Of a stretch of 64,000 nucleotides of DNA, positions 26,166 to 37,453 are shown in pieces. The translations under genes and the position numbers were made by a program. Position 1 is the first letter of the stretch; every line of letters begins with the position of its first letter. This DNA comes from Dipteris shenzhenensis. Lineage: Eukaryota > Polypodiophyta > Polypodiopsida > Gleicheniales. The stretch lies in the NCBI GenBank assembly GCA_047967505.1, contig CM106538.1; one strand, written 5' to 3'. The notes below the pieces were generated by a model. The model was not told the DNA's origin, ran no database searches, and saw only the letters and a list, made by a program, of their open reading frames with translations.

Positions 26166-27222
26166 TTAACCCTCATAAGATAGCTCCCTTATTTGTGCAA
26201 ATGGTATGCATATTGAAATAAGCCTATTCTCAATTTGATTTAGTTTTGCAACATAGAATGTTTTAGATGGTAGGACCATGTTCTTAGTACAAAATGTTGG
26301 TAATTTTGACTTTTGTATTTGGTTGAGACACATTGAACACAAACAAGGATGTGTGAAATTTGTTGCTCTTGCAATGATGTCATGATTTTCTAGAAATGAT
26401 TGACTTTTTTTCGACATTACCTTTAGCTTCCTTAGAAATGTTAATGTGCCACAACATAAACATGCATATTTCGGTGAGTCATTGATCTTTATGTTGAATA
26501 AGTCTATTTTGCAATTTGAAGGCCTCTTTCTTTTGTTATGTGTTTTTGTTTTTTGAGGTTGGTTTAAATTTTGTAATGTTTGTAGCGTTGTTTGCATTAT
26601 ATATATTTTTTTCTTTGTTCCTTTCAGAGTGTGGTTTGCTTGTGCATTTATTTGTAAATACATTGTTGCAATTTCATTTGCTGTGTGTCATGGAAACATG
26701 TGTATGAGTTCAAGTAGTTTTTCCTCATCACTTTTACTCCATAATAGATATTTTCTTTTTGAAGAGTTTGCAAGTAGTGGTGATAAAGTTAGAGGGGTCT
26801 TTGTCTCATCTAGCAAAATGTCCTTGCGTTGTGTTGAGTGTAAAGAAATGTTTAGTTGTGGTTTCACCATTATAAAGAAGAACATTACATTCTAGTTTAA
26901 GATGTTTAGATAGGTGTGTTAGGCAATCATAAATCAAAAACCTAGAAGATGATGATGTACATACATAGCCTGCAATGTGTTCTTTAGTGAGATTACTTTC
27001 ATTTACTTTGTCTAAAATTTTAGGCAAGAGACACCAAGGGGACTTTTGGGTGTTTATTGAAGAAGTAATTGACATAAAAAGTATATCGAGTAGTTCATTA
27101 TATGTAATCTTTGGAAGAAGCTCCAAGAAGCAATTTATAATGTCCATGTTACTTGGGTAATGAATGTTGAATTCTTCCATCTTTGGAATGTCATATATGC
27201 TTTCATGTGTATTATGCTCCAT
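26166..27222 (-). pseudogene. Helentron N-terminal region with cysteine motifs
   Basis: The ATG at 27222 opens a 138-codon frame of unknown function. After a break, 26663-26166 holds a segment of the DUF6570 type that precedes Rep in many Helitron proteins: a cysteine pair (YACLCCGTLTF), a second pair (CLCSMCLNQIQKSKLP) and ICIPFAQIREL, which in family members precedes the Rep domain. I infer a DNA- or zinc-binding role from the family. Further fragments at 25949-25752 appear to continue the same protein. Confidence 0.65.
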
Positions 27223-27315
27223 TTTAAATACAACAACACTTTAAATAATACGCAATAAAACAAAGTATTGATTTAACACTACAGGGTATGTTTAGTAGGA
27301 ACTATATTTCTAGTA

Positions 27316-27505
27316 AAACGAGGTTATGAAACCCTCTTGATTACAAAGCAAGACCAAAATTGAGTTTTGTAAACCCCTTTGTTTCAAACCAAGAGTAAGA
27401 AATTTGACTGTGATTACAAGTAAAATGAGATTGTGCAGCACTCTTGATTACAAAGCAAGACCAAAATGGGTTTCGTGAACCCCTTTATTACAAACCAAGA
27501 CAGAG
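27316..27505. repeat. Two direct repeats, period about 106 bp
   Basis: Copies at about 27316-27400 and 27422-27505 share CTCTTGATTACAAAGCAAG and AACCCCTTT. They lie between the start of the Helentron and the end of the H2B-like gene, so they could be subterminal repeats of either. Confidence 0.75.
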
Positions 27506-27533
27506 TAAAGCCAAACTAAAGACAACTCTTGCT

Positions 27534-30525
27534 TCACTCAGTATCAAAAGCTATCACATGCCCAAAGCTATTGATAGTAACATGTCCTATAGGCTTTAGC
27601 TCCAGAAGCATCGAGCGAACACGTGTGATGTTGTTGTCGTGTAGCACCAAGAAGGGAGTTTGTAGTGAAAGCACGCTATCAACGTGTGCACCAACGATCT
27701 GCACTGCTATATCAAAACCGTCCTCTAGAAGAATTCTACCCTTCAGAGATGGTGTAGCAATAGCAACATGCCCAACTCCACAAGTGAAACAATATGGACA
27801 TAGAGGATCATGACTAACTCTTGTTCCAGCGCAAGTTGAGCATTGATATTCCACCAAATCATCGTTGTTGAGAAAGGTGAAGTGAAGAACACCACGTACC
27901 TGTAACAAAAGTAATTAAGACATAAGAATTTGAGAGAAATGAACTAGCAAGAAATAGGTATAGGATTATTGAGATACCTTTCTGCCATATCCAGTTCAGA
28001 GACTTGAGTGATGAAGACTTGCTTTAGATCTTCTCTTTGGCTACCCTCAGGAACATCTCCAAGGATGGTAAAGTCATACACACATAGGCAATCGTGTGCA
28101 CGCATGTATGACACATTCGTATCCCATTCTCATGAAATTCTTGAACCAATTGTGTGTGGATAGTCCTTTGCTCATTCACAAAGGTTAACTATTGTCAGGT
28201 CTAAAAAGAATGCTAACTTAAATTTTAAAGGCAATTGAGATTTGCAAAATGACTTACTGTAGCTCTGTCTTCATTGCGAGGGCCATTAGCAATGATGAGT
28301 TGGTCATTCTTAGAGCACTTTGAATCGACCTTTATCACCACGAATGCAATTGTTCCAGCAACACCAAAGATGTTTCCAAGTCCAGCCTTTATAGTGCTTG
28401 AAGCCCAAGGAAAGTAGCATGCAATGGTGGTCTCAGGGAAAAAGCAAATGCAACCCTCAAAAGGATGACCTTCAGCAATTGCGATTGTGGCGTTCACATG
28501 TAGTGAAAAGCTAGAAGTCCCACCTTCTCCACTACCCTTAGGAACAACGGTAGAACCTTCTACACGATAAAATCCATCCACTTCTAAGTAGTTCCCATAT
28601 TGCTCAATAAAAGCATGCAAAACGACAATAGTGATTGTCTCACAATTCCGATGGTCACAAAAGTCAGCTCGAATACAAATAGAATAGTTGGGATTTCTAG
28701 CCTTATAAGTTCCGTATTTTGCTAACAGTTTCCTCTCAAAAGCAAAACGATGCTGAATGAACTCGGATAAAACATTGATGGCTAGTATGGCTAGAGAGTG
28801 GCTATGAATACTAGGATGCTGCCCAGCTACAAGAACAATTGCATGCAAGGCATAGTGTTTGCTATGGAGGGGAGGTGCATCGATGCGAGTTTTCTTTAAC
28901 GGTGGATTTGAATTCACATCATCCTCAATGTCTTTCTCTTGGAAAAAATTATTGCTTGCTGGAATTTTTTTTTAAAAACAAACATAAGGAAAGAACTAGC
29001 TAGCAAAATGGAAAATTCAAATTGATTAACTACATTAAACTTGACTTTTAATGGAATGGCTCTTATACACACTATATCAGATTTAACAAAGAAAATATGC
29101 ACAAAACCAAAGAAATTGTAGACAACAATGAGATAATGTTTTCATATAAGCAGAAAGAACAACTACTTCAAAGTAATAAGTAGATGCTCATTGCCACAAA
29201 GGGCTACAACGATATATGAGAACAAACTGAATTCAGTCCATCATTTTGAAAGTAGAAAACTGAAGCACTAGTGCTGCACTAGAAGACATCAGAAAATCCT
29301 CCAGTCAGATGCTAAGAGTATATGAACAACCGAGGTAGGTACAGCAGTAACTGTATAATCGTGGATTCTTAAAGTAATACCTTGCAGGGGATTAAGCTAG
29401 TTAAAGGTTATGCAAGACAGAGAAAGATCGAAACAAAAAAGTGAAGAAAATCAAAGGTCACGCAGATCACCTTCTTCGTAAGCTTCCTTGGTAGCGATTT
29501 GGAGCGCTCGTTTCAGGGACTTCTTGGGCTCCTTGCCTATTGCACTGGTTTTTGCAGCAAAGCAGCTGCCCTTGCCTATCCGACTGGTTTTTGCAGTAGA
29601 GGAGCCGCTTGGAGCATTGTGAGAAGTATCCAGAGCTTGGCGGTACCCAACAGGACGACAGCCAGCTTCACGACCTGCAAATTACCCTTGGAAACATAAA
29701 CTACCACTTACAATAGGCAAAATGAATGTATATATGCACGTATCCAAAGTTATCGTTTACTCACCAACAGGTAAACGTATCGAAGAAACATCCACCTCTT
29801 CACCTATCATAATGGCTTTTCCACGACGTGAATCTCTGGTAAGTATCTCTGTCTCAAGATCAACGGCATCACCCACACCAAGCTTAGGAACTGCAGAAAC
29901 AATTAGATCGTCGGTACCTACTGCAGCAACAATTACATGGTCGCGTTACAATAGAAGGAGATGCAACCAGACAATAGAGGACTAATACATACTAACGTAG
30001 ACAACTAACACGGATACCTTCGGCTAACGATTGACAGTTTTCTGACTCTATTTTGATTTTCACTTCTAATGGAGAGCAGACTTCCGCTATCCAAGAATCG
30101 CAGGTCTCCACCTCTTCCTTTACCTCAACTAAGCATTGACAGACCAGCAAATATGAAACATCCCATCGCGATTACTCCACTTTAATGAAATAGAAACAAG
30201 TATGAAGGGGAGTGCGTGTTTACCAAATTGCAAATGCTGGTTTAAGTCCGAGCTCTCGCCCAAGCTAGATGAAGTGCATAAAAGGTCTCAGGACACATCT
30301 TGGTGAGAAGCACCTACATCAATAGGCGTCGCAAAGTTGTACAGTTCTACAAGGTACAAAGAATTAAAATCAGAATTCGAATAATGGAAGGAAGGAAGGA
30401 ATAATCGAAGGAAGGAATCGAAGGGAAATTTTTTTAAATCAAGAGTTCCTGGGATAGATACCTCACTCGAAGTTATCGCTGCTGGTTTCCATGAATTCGG
30501 CAGAGTATTCAATTTTGCAGGCCAT
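27534..30525 (-). CDS. Multi-exon gene with an H2B-like histone-fold segment
   Basis: Six exons join in phase with GT-AG borders: 30525-30467 (ATG start), 30264-30224, 30128-30018, 29920-29765, 29674-29471 and 28937-28258. Upstream exons encode an acidic, then K/S/T-rich tail. Exon 6 has a basic patch (LKKTRID) and then about 48 residues that align without gaps to histone H2B helices 1-2. By eye I count 13 identities to canonical H2B, including the HP, S, A, N, A-x-E and LAxY positions. The remaining 150 residues are unlike H2B. Towards the end, a segment near 28190-27985 and a last exon at 27905-27534 (cysteine pairs YQCSTC and CPYCFTCG) do not join cleanly, and two small frameshifts seem needed. 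The gene may be expressed or recently broken. The histone assignment is weak to moderate; the function is unknown. Confidence 0.6.
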
Positions 30526-30529
30526 GAGT

Positions 30530-31570
30530 GAATAGCAGACGGAGCTAGAAGATGGTCTTGTTGCAGAGCAAGGCGAAAGCAGAAACTCGAGTATCATAGA
30601 TCGACTGTTTATATAGACAAAGAGACAATAGAGACGAACACAGGCTCCAAGATTTCCGACCTTTGCATATTTGCAAGGTCAACCCACCGATTGACCTTTC
30701 TGCAACGCTTGCATGCTCGAAAAGCTCCTTACCTGTGCCCTTGCTCCAACCAGAACTCACCATCACGAGCCAATAGAACCACACCGAGGTCGACGTCTTC
30801 CTCCAGCGAAGAGGGGCTATCAGCAACCAACACCTGCACACATTCTCGTAGCTGGAGCAGCAGCACCCCTCTTGGATCGGAGGAGGCCCTCCAACACATC
30901 GCCCCACCAATTCATCTTTTGCTGTTGTAGACCGAAGAGCCACGATCAGGAGGAAGCCGCTGACGATCGTCCGCCAATACCCTTTCTCCTCCATTAGTAG
31001 AAGGTAAGCTAGAGACTCTGCAACGCTTGCATGCTCCATTAGCACCAGCCAACAGGTAGACAAGCTCACGTAGGTGCAGGAGCATGACCCATCCCGCATC
31101 GGAGGAGGCCCTCCAACACGGAGGTGTGATCAACGAACAGAGAGAGAAAAGAGCCTCCACCGAAAACGGAGGCTCCTACAAAAAGCGTGAGCAAACCAAT
31201 CGGTGCGCCACACGTGGACGGTCAGGTGAAGAGTCTGACTCAACGAACAACACGTGCGCACCGCGGGCTGCATGCAAAAGGAAGGTCTGTGACAACCACT
31301 GACGCATTGCCACGTGGAAGGCTTGAAGAAGCTACGCCTGGGGCCCACATGATCCACGCACTAAACACACTGAAAATTCACCATGTGGAAGGGAAAGAAA
31401 TTCGACCCAATGAAAAAATTCCATTTTATTATTTACAAATTCAAAGATTTTTCCCTTCTAGTGAAACCGCCGTAACTAAAGCCTACCCTCCAGGGCAGGC
31501 TACACAAATTCCAAAAAAAAAACAGCGAGTAGGTATGTTAAGAATGGACCGAAAAGGTAAATAAGACACC
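30530..31570. other. Upstream region with repeated blocks, no gene
   Basis: Short blocks recur: CTGCAACGCTTGCATGCTC at about 30700 and 31018, and ATCGGAGGAGGCCCTCCAAC at about 30880 and 31100. The 184-codon minus-strand frame here (31099-30545) is Cys/Trp/Leu-rich and reflects these repeats. The region probably contains the promoter of the minus-strand gene that starts at 30525. I see no certain TATA element. Confidence 0.5.
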
Positions 31571-31995
31571 TCGACCACACATCATTACTTATTTGGATCT
31601 CGCAATTGCGCGCGAGGTGAATTTGAAGAAGCTATAAGCGATTAACCCATTCGAAGTTCTGTGGAGAGCCGGGCTTAACCATCATCACGCAATGCACAAC
31701 TATAGAACCCACGAGATGACATCGAAGGCAGCAGCGCAGGGAGGCAGGAGTGGGTGCCGAAGTAGCCACTTTGGAGCAAGAAACCATGAGAGTTGCTGAG
31801 ACTTGGCAAGTGGGAAATCCCAATCAATGGACAAAGTATATGTTAAGAGGATCGTAGGAGACGGCGTTGGGCAATGATCAAACTAAGCATTCCAAAACAC
31901 CCAGAAGCTTCTCTCAAAGACGCTTACTCTCAATGGGTCGATGTGAACGTAGATGTTATAGAGATCCTGGTTGCCTTGGAACATAAGGAACTTTG

Positions 31996-32412
31996 AGACG
32001 TTCTCTGTATAGGAAAAAAAGAGGATTCTCTATATCATTTACTAGTTTGAAATGAACATAACTAGTAAGAGTGCAAACTAGAGAAAATGGAACACGTCCT
32101 AGTTACCTTATCTAGGGAATCAATCAAAAAATTCCCTATGCAAGTCAATGCAGGGAATCATTAGAGAATTTCACCATATAGGAAAATTTTCCTAGATAGT
32201 GAAATTCATTAGCAATTCCCTACATAGTCTAACTAGGAAATGTTCCATTTCCCCTAGTTTGCACACTTCCTAGTTATAGTCTAGTAAATGATATAGAGAA
32301 TCCTCTTTTTCTTTGTAAGACAAACTAGGAAATGCCCCATTTTTCATAGTTTGCAAACTTCCTGGTTATGAACTAGTAAACAATATTGAGAATCTTCTAT
32401 TTCCCTATATAG
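31996..32412. repeat. MITE-like foldback with about 95-bp inverted arms
   Basis: The left arm about 32018-32115 (GAGGATTCTCTATATCATTT onward) is matched by the reverse complement of about 32212-32307. A third, degenerate arm copy follows to 32412 and ends in CTATATAGGGAGAACG, the complement of the left outer end near 31998. The arms are rich in CTAGTT and CTATATAGG. No open frame. The structure fits a nested or partly duplicated MITE. Confidence 0.8.
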
Positions 32413-32772
32413 GGAGAACGCGAAATAAGTGATTTTGTCTAAGTTATATCATTTAAGAAATGAAGCACTCATGTTTCACATTTTCATATGTAGCAATTTG
32501 AACTTTTAAAGTACCTAGAGCAATAAGCAATTGTTACTATAATTACATTAACTCACATTATCTACACTAAGATTCAACAAAACCATCAAAAAGATTATAG
32601 AGTTCTCTTTAATATTTCTACAAAATAATAAGAAGGTAAAAAGTCCATTCGTTATTACAATATTCAAAAGAAAAAGCAAAAAACTTCTACTATAAGAAAT
32701 ATAAGACAACCAAAGAGAGCTAAAAGAGCTCTACATAACATCTTTGAAGACTTATTTGAATCAAGCTAAATG

Positions 32773-33890
32773 TCATATCAAAATCTCTATATCTTCTAAA
32801 CTAAGCACACCAGATTTTACCATGAATCTAACCTTTTGACTTTCAATAAGCCAATGCACAATGTCCCTTATCATAATGTTACTGGCTGGTTTCTTGATGT
32901 CTGTAGAGTACTGTTTGAAGCTACTCTCCATCTTTTTAAGCTTCACATATGTACTTTTTAAGGAAAAGTACATATCATGAATTGTGTGGACTCCCATGTA
33001 TTTCAAAAGTATCGTCTCCATATTTTCCTATGAAATGTCATCCACCTGAGGGCATAATAATAAAACAAGTGACAATATATTAACAAATTCGAAGCAAATG
33101 ATTTAAATAATGAAGCCTAATGTAAAAGGCTATCACATACTCTTTTATACTCGCTTGAAATCGTAGTCACCTCCATGTCTATACCTTGAATATCTTTTAA
33201 GTTCTAATTCAAATAAAAAATTGAGATTAAAATCAAGGTATGAAGACTTCAAATCATAGAAAATAAACTCTAAATATAAGAATACCTTGCATCTCTTTCC
33301 TTGGGATTTATCACTTCTTTGCATGGTCTTCTGTTCTAACTGATCTCTCATTTTTTCACTCACCTATGAATGATAAACAACAAGTAGTGTTAATGCCATT
33401 GGAAAGAATTATGTAAAGAATACAAGCATACAAAGTACTTGCTTTACTTTTAAAGGGTATTGCATAAATGAAAACTTTTACCTTTCTCTTTCGTTCACTT
33501 TTTCTAGACATTTCATTCGTAGAATCAATCACATTTGATATTGGATCCTAAAAATATGACAAAATTAAATTAAAACTTGTCTAAAAAGAAGATGCTGATC
33601 ACAATTGAATGCCAGAAAATAGCTTCAATCATAAGCATATCTAAAAGATAAAGGCAATTCATACCTTATCTTCATTTGTAGTGATGTCATCATGAAGCAT
33701 CTTAGAAAATGTCATGTCATTCATATCAGCATTCGCTTCACCATAAGAATCCTGACATAAAATATTCAAGATAGATGAATTGTAAATAACTGAATGGTTA
33801 ATAATACTTTTTCAAAATAGAAGACAACTCATGATTGAAACTTACACACCTTATCAGAGTGATAATACTCAAGCCCTTCAAATCTCTTCG
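32773..33890 (-). pseudogene. Remnant of a small multi-exon gene, all phase-0 exons
   Basis: Exons with matching GT-AG borders and whole codons: one ending at 33850 (left-truncated, reads KRFEGLEYYHSDK), then 33751-33665 (29 codons), 33547-33482 (22 codons, basic MSRKSERKRK), 33363-33286 (26 codons), a possible micro-exon near 33193, and a last exon 33045-32773. The last exon has an in-frame TAG at 33028-33030 (VDDIS*ENMET), again compatible with CAG to TAG, then 82 codons of helical sequence. The upstream end is cut at about 33890, where unrelated GC-richer sequence begins. I do not recognise the protein; it is charged, without membrane segments. Confidence 0.5.
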
Positions 33891-36040
33891 CCACCACCTG
33901 GGTAGCACATGTGCTGCCATGTGGGAAGCATACAAGCATGGGATCCAAGCGCTGAAGAAGGACCTGGTAGAATTGGAGGTGCCTGCATGGCGGGCCAAGT
34001 GGAGAGGGTAGTGGGCAGGGTCATAGCCTACAAACAGGCCCTGAACATGGCAACACATGGTAGGTGACATCACCAAAGGTACTGCTGCAGTGACGGAGCT
34101 ATTGGAGCAAGTTCTAAGGGCTAGAACAGGCCTCAGCAAGGGCAGGACCAGCAGGACAGAAGGGACAGAGGTGGAGGCTATGGTGGGCCAGCCACCACCT
34201 GGCCATAGATATGCCCAAGGGTAGGGCCCAATGGGGGGCTGCACTTGGGGCCTGACAGCAGCCCAAAAGGGCTTGGCAGAGCCGAATCGACAAGGGGCTC
34301 AGCCCCTGTAAAAGGAGAGGTCTCAGGCCTCATTTCATATCATCTAGAGCAGCCCTCTGAAAGCATATAGGAGCAGCAAGAAGGCAAGCCTTGGGCCTAT
34401 CCTTTCTTCAACCTTCTTCCCCCTTCTATCCCATCCACCTCTCTTTCAGTTCAGCTCTCTCTTCACTCTGACAACAGTGCTCCACAACGTCCTACTCTAC
34501 CCCTAGATTGCATTATAGAAACCGCTCCTACCTTGGAAGCTGCTACAAGGTCTACCTTGCCCAAACCCTACTTGCTCATTTTCGTCCATGCAACCAATCT
34601 GCTCTAGACTTCAGCATAGCTTGCTCGAGCCCTCTGTTTAGTCTGCAGCACCTTCCAGGAGCTGACCCATCGCATGAAGCTGTCCAAGACTGCCGCATGA
34701 TAGCCTTGATCCCTCTACCTCTGTCAAGTATAGACCTGGCCTCTTCTTAAGCTTTGACCAGCTCATGTTGTAGTAAATCCTTGCTATACATGCTGTGCAT
34801 GGCAAGAAAGGCAAAAGGTAAATGACCTTTTGTTTGCACACATTTGCTCCATTGTGCCTATGGTGGGTACATGACCAATGAGATGAAGATCATGAGAATG
34901 ATGGAGATGATGAAGAGGGCAACAGCCACAATGTTGCAAATTTAGATTAATGTGGACAAAGCTGAGTGGATTGCAGAATCATGCATGTACCATTGTAGGA
35001 GGTCTCCTTTCTTGTATAGATTCCAAGACTGTGATTTAAAACAGTGGTGAATTGAGTAACCAAGTTCCTTGAATTGTAAGTTCAAGGTTTCCACTATATT
35101 GAATAATGAGTGTGTTTATGGTTATGATGACATGGCATCCCCTTCCCTCCAATTCCCTAGGAATTTCTCGTTCTCATTCCCCAAAGGGGTGGGCATCTAC
35201 TGCCATGCACTTTCCCTAGTAACCATGATCTAAACCTGTCCTACTGTCTTGAGTGACCATTTGGCAAACCCTACTGTCTTGAGTGACCTTCACCAACAAG
35301 CCAACATGGCTAGAGGACTAGAGACCAATTGCTAAGTTAAACAACTCTTAGGCTCGATCTTGCATACCAAACATGCGGGATTTTTTCATAAGCTCACGTA
35401 CCCCTTCCTTCCATGCACCCACCATAGTGAGATCATTCCACTCACCAAGCTATGAAGTCTTACTCAGGCCATATTGGCACTAATTCAACAGCCCAAATAC
35501 ATCCATACACCCACCAAAATATGGGACTATTTTATAAGTTCATGTATCCCAAACTTTCATGTAGCTATGCTTAGGAATCTCCCACTAATTTTTAGAATGT
35601 ATACGAAATGGGGTGTATTCTTTGAAGATGTGGCATGGAAGCTCGTTCCCCTGGTTATTTCTACAGCAACCACAGCCAAAAAAAAGGCATCCTTTCACAT
35701 TCCAAAGAAAAAGGAACAAAGGCAAACAAAGATAATAATTTGCTCTTATCTTGTTCTAAACACAGCTTTAGTTCTCCAAAGGTGTGTGTGAAGGTACTCT
35801 AGTGAATGATGACTCAAAAAGAGTCATTGTCAAATTCGTAGACCTAGAAATAGGCATCCAAAATAAGTCAATGTCTGCCTGCCATGGTGAAACTCTGGTA
35901 GCCCTGCTACAAAATCGAACCTTTCTTCAAAGAAGGATGGCGGAGTGACTTTGCATAGCTGAGATAGAGGGTTGCAGGTCATAACAATACTTGCTCTTCT
36001 ATGTTTCTCGAGGTACTCCTACACAGACTCAATCCAGTTC
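33891..36040. other. Degenerate repeat sequence without a gene
   Basis: GC-richer block to about 34,860, then mixed sequence. On the plus strand near 33,900-34,200 fragments such as MWEAYKHGIQALKKDLVELE resemble coding sequence but are broken within tens of codons. The 148-codon minus frame (34244-33798) runs across the boundary with the neighbouring gene remnant and is not credible. Segments near 35,350-35,560 resemble a family also seen near 55,490-55,700. Confidence 0.5.
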
Positions 36041-36199
36041 TAGTAAGCATGGCCTGGCAGTGATCGATGGGCTGGCAGCATCACTATTTTGCTCGGTTGC
36101 GAGAATGATCTGCGGCAAAATAGCTCTCCTGATCCTACTAAGCAAAAGAGCAATACCCTAACAGATTTTTTGGTCCCTCTACAACACCAAAGGCACAGC

Positions 36200-36437
36200 T
36201 GAATGGACTCGGTATCTATAAGGCATCCTGAACATCTTGTGCCCGCTCCAAAAAGTCCTCTTCGAAGGTTCACAACTTGATATTGAAAGAACTTACAAAA
36301 ATAAAAACCTTTCTCTTCTAGGGGATCTCCAAAGACATCACAAGATGACTCCAAATCTTTACCATCTATATTGGATAGTTAGTACAATCTACCTTACTAG
36401 CCTCACCAATGCTTGGTATAGCTGAGCTAGACGCCAT
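36200..36437 (-). pseudogene. Copia gag start, decayed
   Basis: Downstream (on the minus strand) of a primer-binding site, an ATG at 36437 opens a copia gag-like N-terminus ending in DCTNYPI followed by TAG, then MVKIWSHLV. The pattern D-G-T-N-Y-P-x-W-K is typical for the beginning of copia gag, and the stop replaces the expected Trp. Beyond about 36,200 nothing is recognisable. Confidence 0.5.
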
Positions 36438-36592
36438 GGCAAGGTTAATATACCCTGGAATACTTGCTTCTGTCTGAACAGACCACAAACACTTGTCACA
36501 ATCTCACTAGACTGATCCTCTGGTTGGATCCTCTGGGGCTTTTCTATGCCAAGTGTCATCTTCCTAGTTCTTAGACCACATATGACCTTCTT

Positions 36593-36605
36593 GGCTCTGA
36601 TACCA
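36593..36605 (-). other. Primer-binding site of a minus-strand copia element
   Basis: On the minus strand the sequence reads TGGTATCAGAGCC, complementary to the 3' end of initiator tRNA-Met. Its 5' LTR should extend to the right, from 36606 towards about 37,050, but no second LTR copy was found to confirm it. Confidence 0.75.
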
Positions 36606-37052
36606 TACTAGAGATTAAGTGTGAGTAGGACTTGCTTCTACACCAAGCCCAAACCACTAAACTCAATGGAAAAAAAATAGAAAACAAGCCCACAAGATCA
36701 CGTACATATATATGTGTACGCTGATGCCTTTGCTACCTGCTGCTGCCAATATATGCCTTCTCTAGTTCCTGGGAGTGCACTTGTGAAGTCTGCTGATTGT
36801 TAATTTTTAACCTCCCTAGGGGGACCTTATATAGGGCACAAGGCCCATGTAATCTAGCTAACCAGGCCCCATGCCTGCTGCCCCAGATCTGAACTTGCCA
36901 AACATGTCAGTTGGCTATCCAACCAGCTCAGTCTGGGGTCAATACCCACCTCTGTTCCAATTTGGCTGTGCTTTGATGCAACCCTATCTGCCCTTTATAA
37001 ACGGCCCACATTTGGCTGCTGTCCAACCCAATGCAAGGGCGCATGTGTGGGC

Positions 37053-37084
37053 CATTAGGGAAAAAGGGAACTCATTTTGGGGCC
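37053..37084 (+). repeat. Left terminal inverted repeat
   Basis: 32 bp beginning CATTAGGGAAAAAGGG and ending CTCATTTTGGGGCC. It matches the reverse complement of 48547-48578 except at positions 8 and 18. Confidence 0.85.
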
Positions 37085-37453
37085 CTGTAAGAAATTCACT
37101 ATTTTTTGATTTATTTCTCTCCTAAAAGACCTCAAAAATAGTAAAATACGGAAACGTGGCTCAGATTTGTCAGTAAGGACTACAGAACTGTCAATTCAAA
37201 AAGGAATAAGATAATCTTTTATCTGACTAACACGATTTTGTATTAAATATCCTCTTAGATTTTTTTTTGTTTACCAAAGATTCCGCATCTCTTTGGCCGA
37301 CGTGTGCAGGTCTTTCATTAAGAGTCCATCACTGAACTTAGTGATTGCAAGTTTTCAAAATATTCACATGGATACCGCCACACTTCCACGATTCATGTTA
37401 CAAAACGACTATGAGATTGAAAAACAAACTTCGCAACCTGAGAAGCACAAAAA

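Larger units (their letters stand above)
21770..27222 (-). mobile_element. Helentron-type rolling-circle transposon, decayed
   Basis: On the minus strand the segments appear in the order N-terminal region, Rep nuclease, Pif1-like helicase and AP-type endonuclease. The C-terminal endonuclease and the paired tyrosines mark the Helentron (Helitron2) branch rather than the canonical plant Helitron. Stops and frameshifts occur throughout, and several catalytic residues are changed, so this copy is inactive. Terminal sequences were not identified; the limits given are those of recognisable coding sequence. Confidence 0.85.

Noticed and set aside
28258-28937. Virus-type histone doublet
   Set aside because: No H2A-like sequence follows the H2B-like segment, and the gene is split by several spliceosomal introns.
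30545-31099. 184-codon minus-strand open frame
   Set aside because: Cys-, Trp- and Leu-rich with a duplicated EHASVAE segment that comes from repeated DNA blocks; no motif, and it lies in the upstream region of a better-supported gene.
33798-34244. 148-codon minus-strand frame as a gene
   Set aside because: It spans a boundary between GC-rich repeat and a different gene remnant, whose own exon uses another frame there.
36606-37052. 5' LTR to the right of the primer-binding site at 36593-36605
   Set aside because: Position is right, but no second LTR copy and no TG...CA ends could be found, so it is not listed as a feature.
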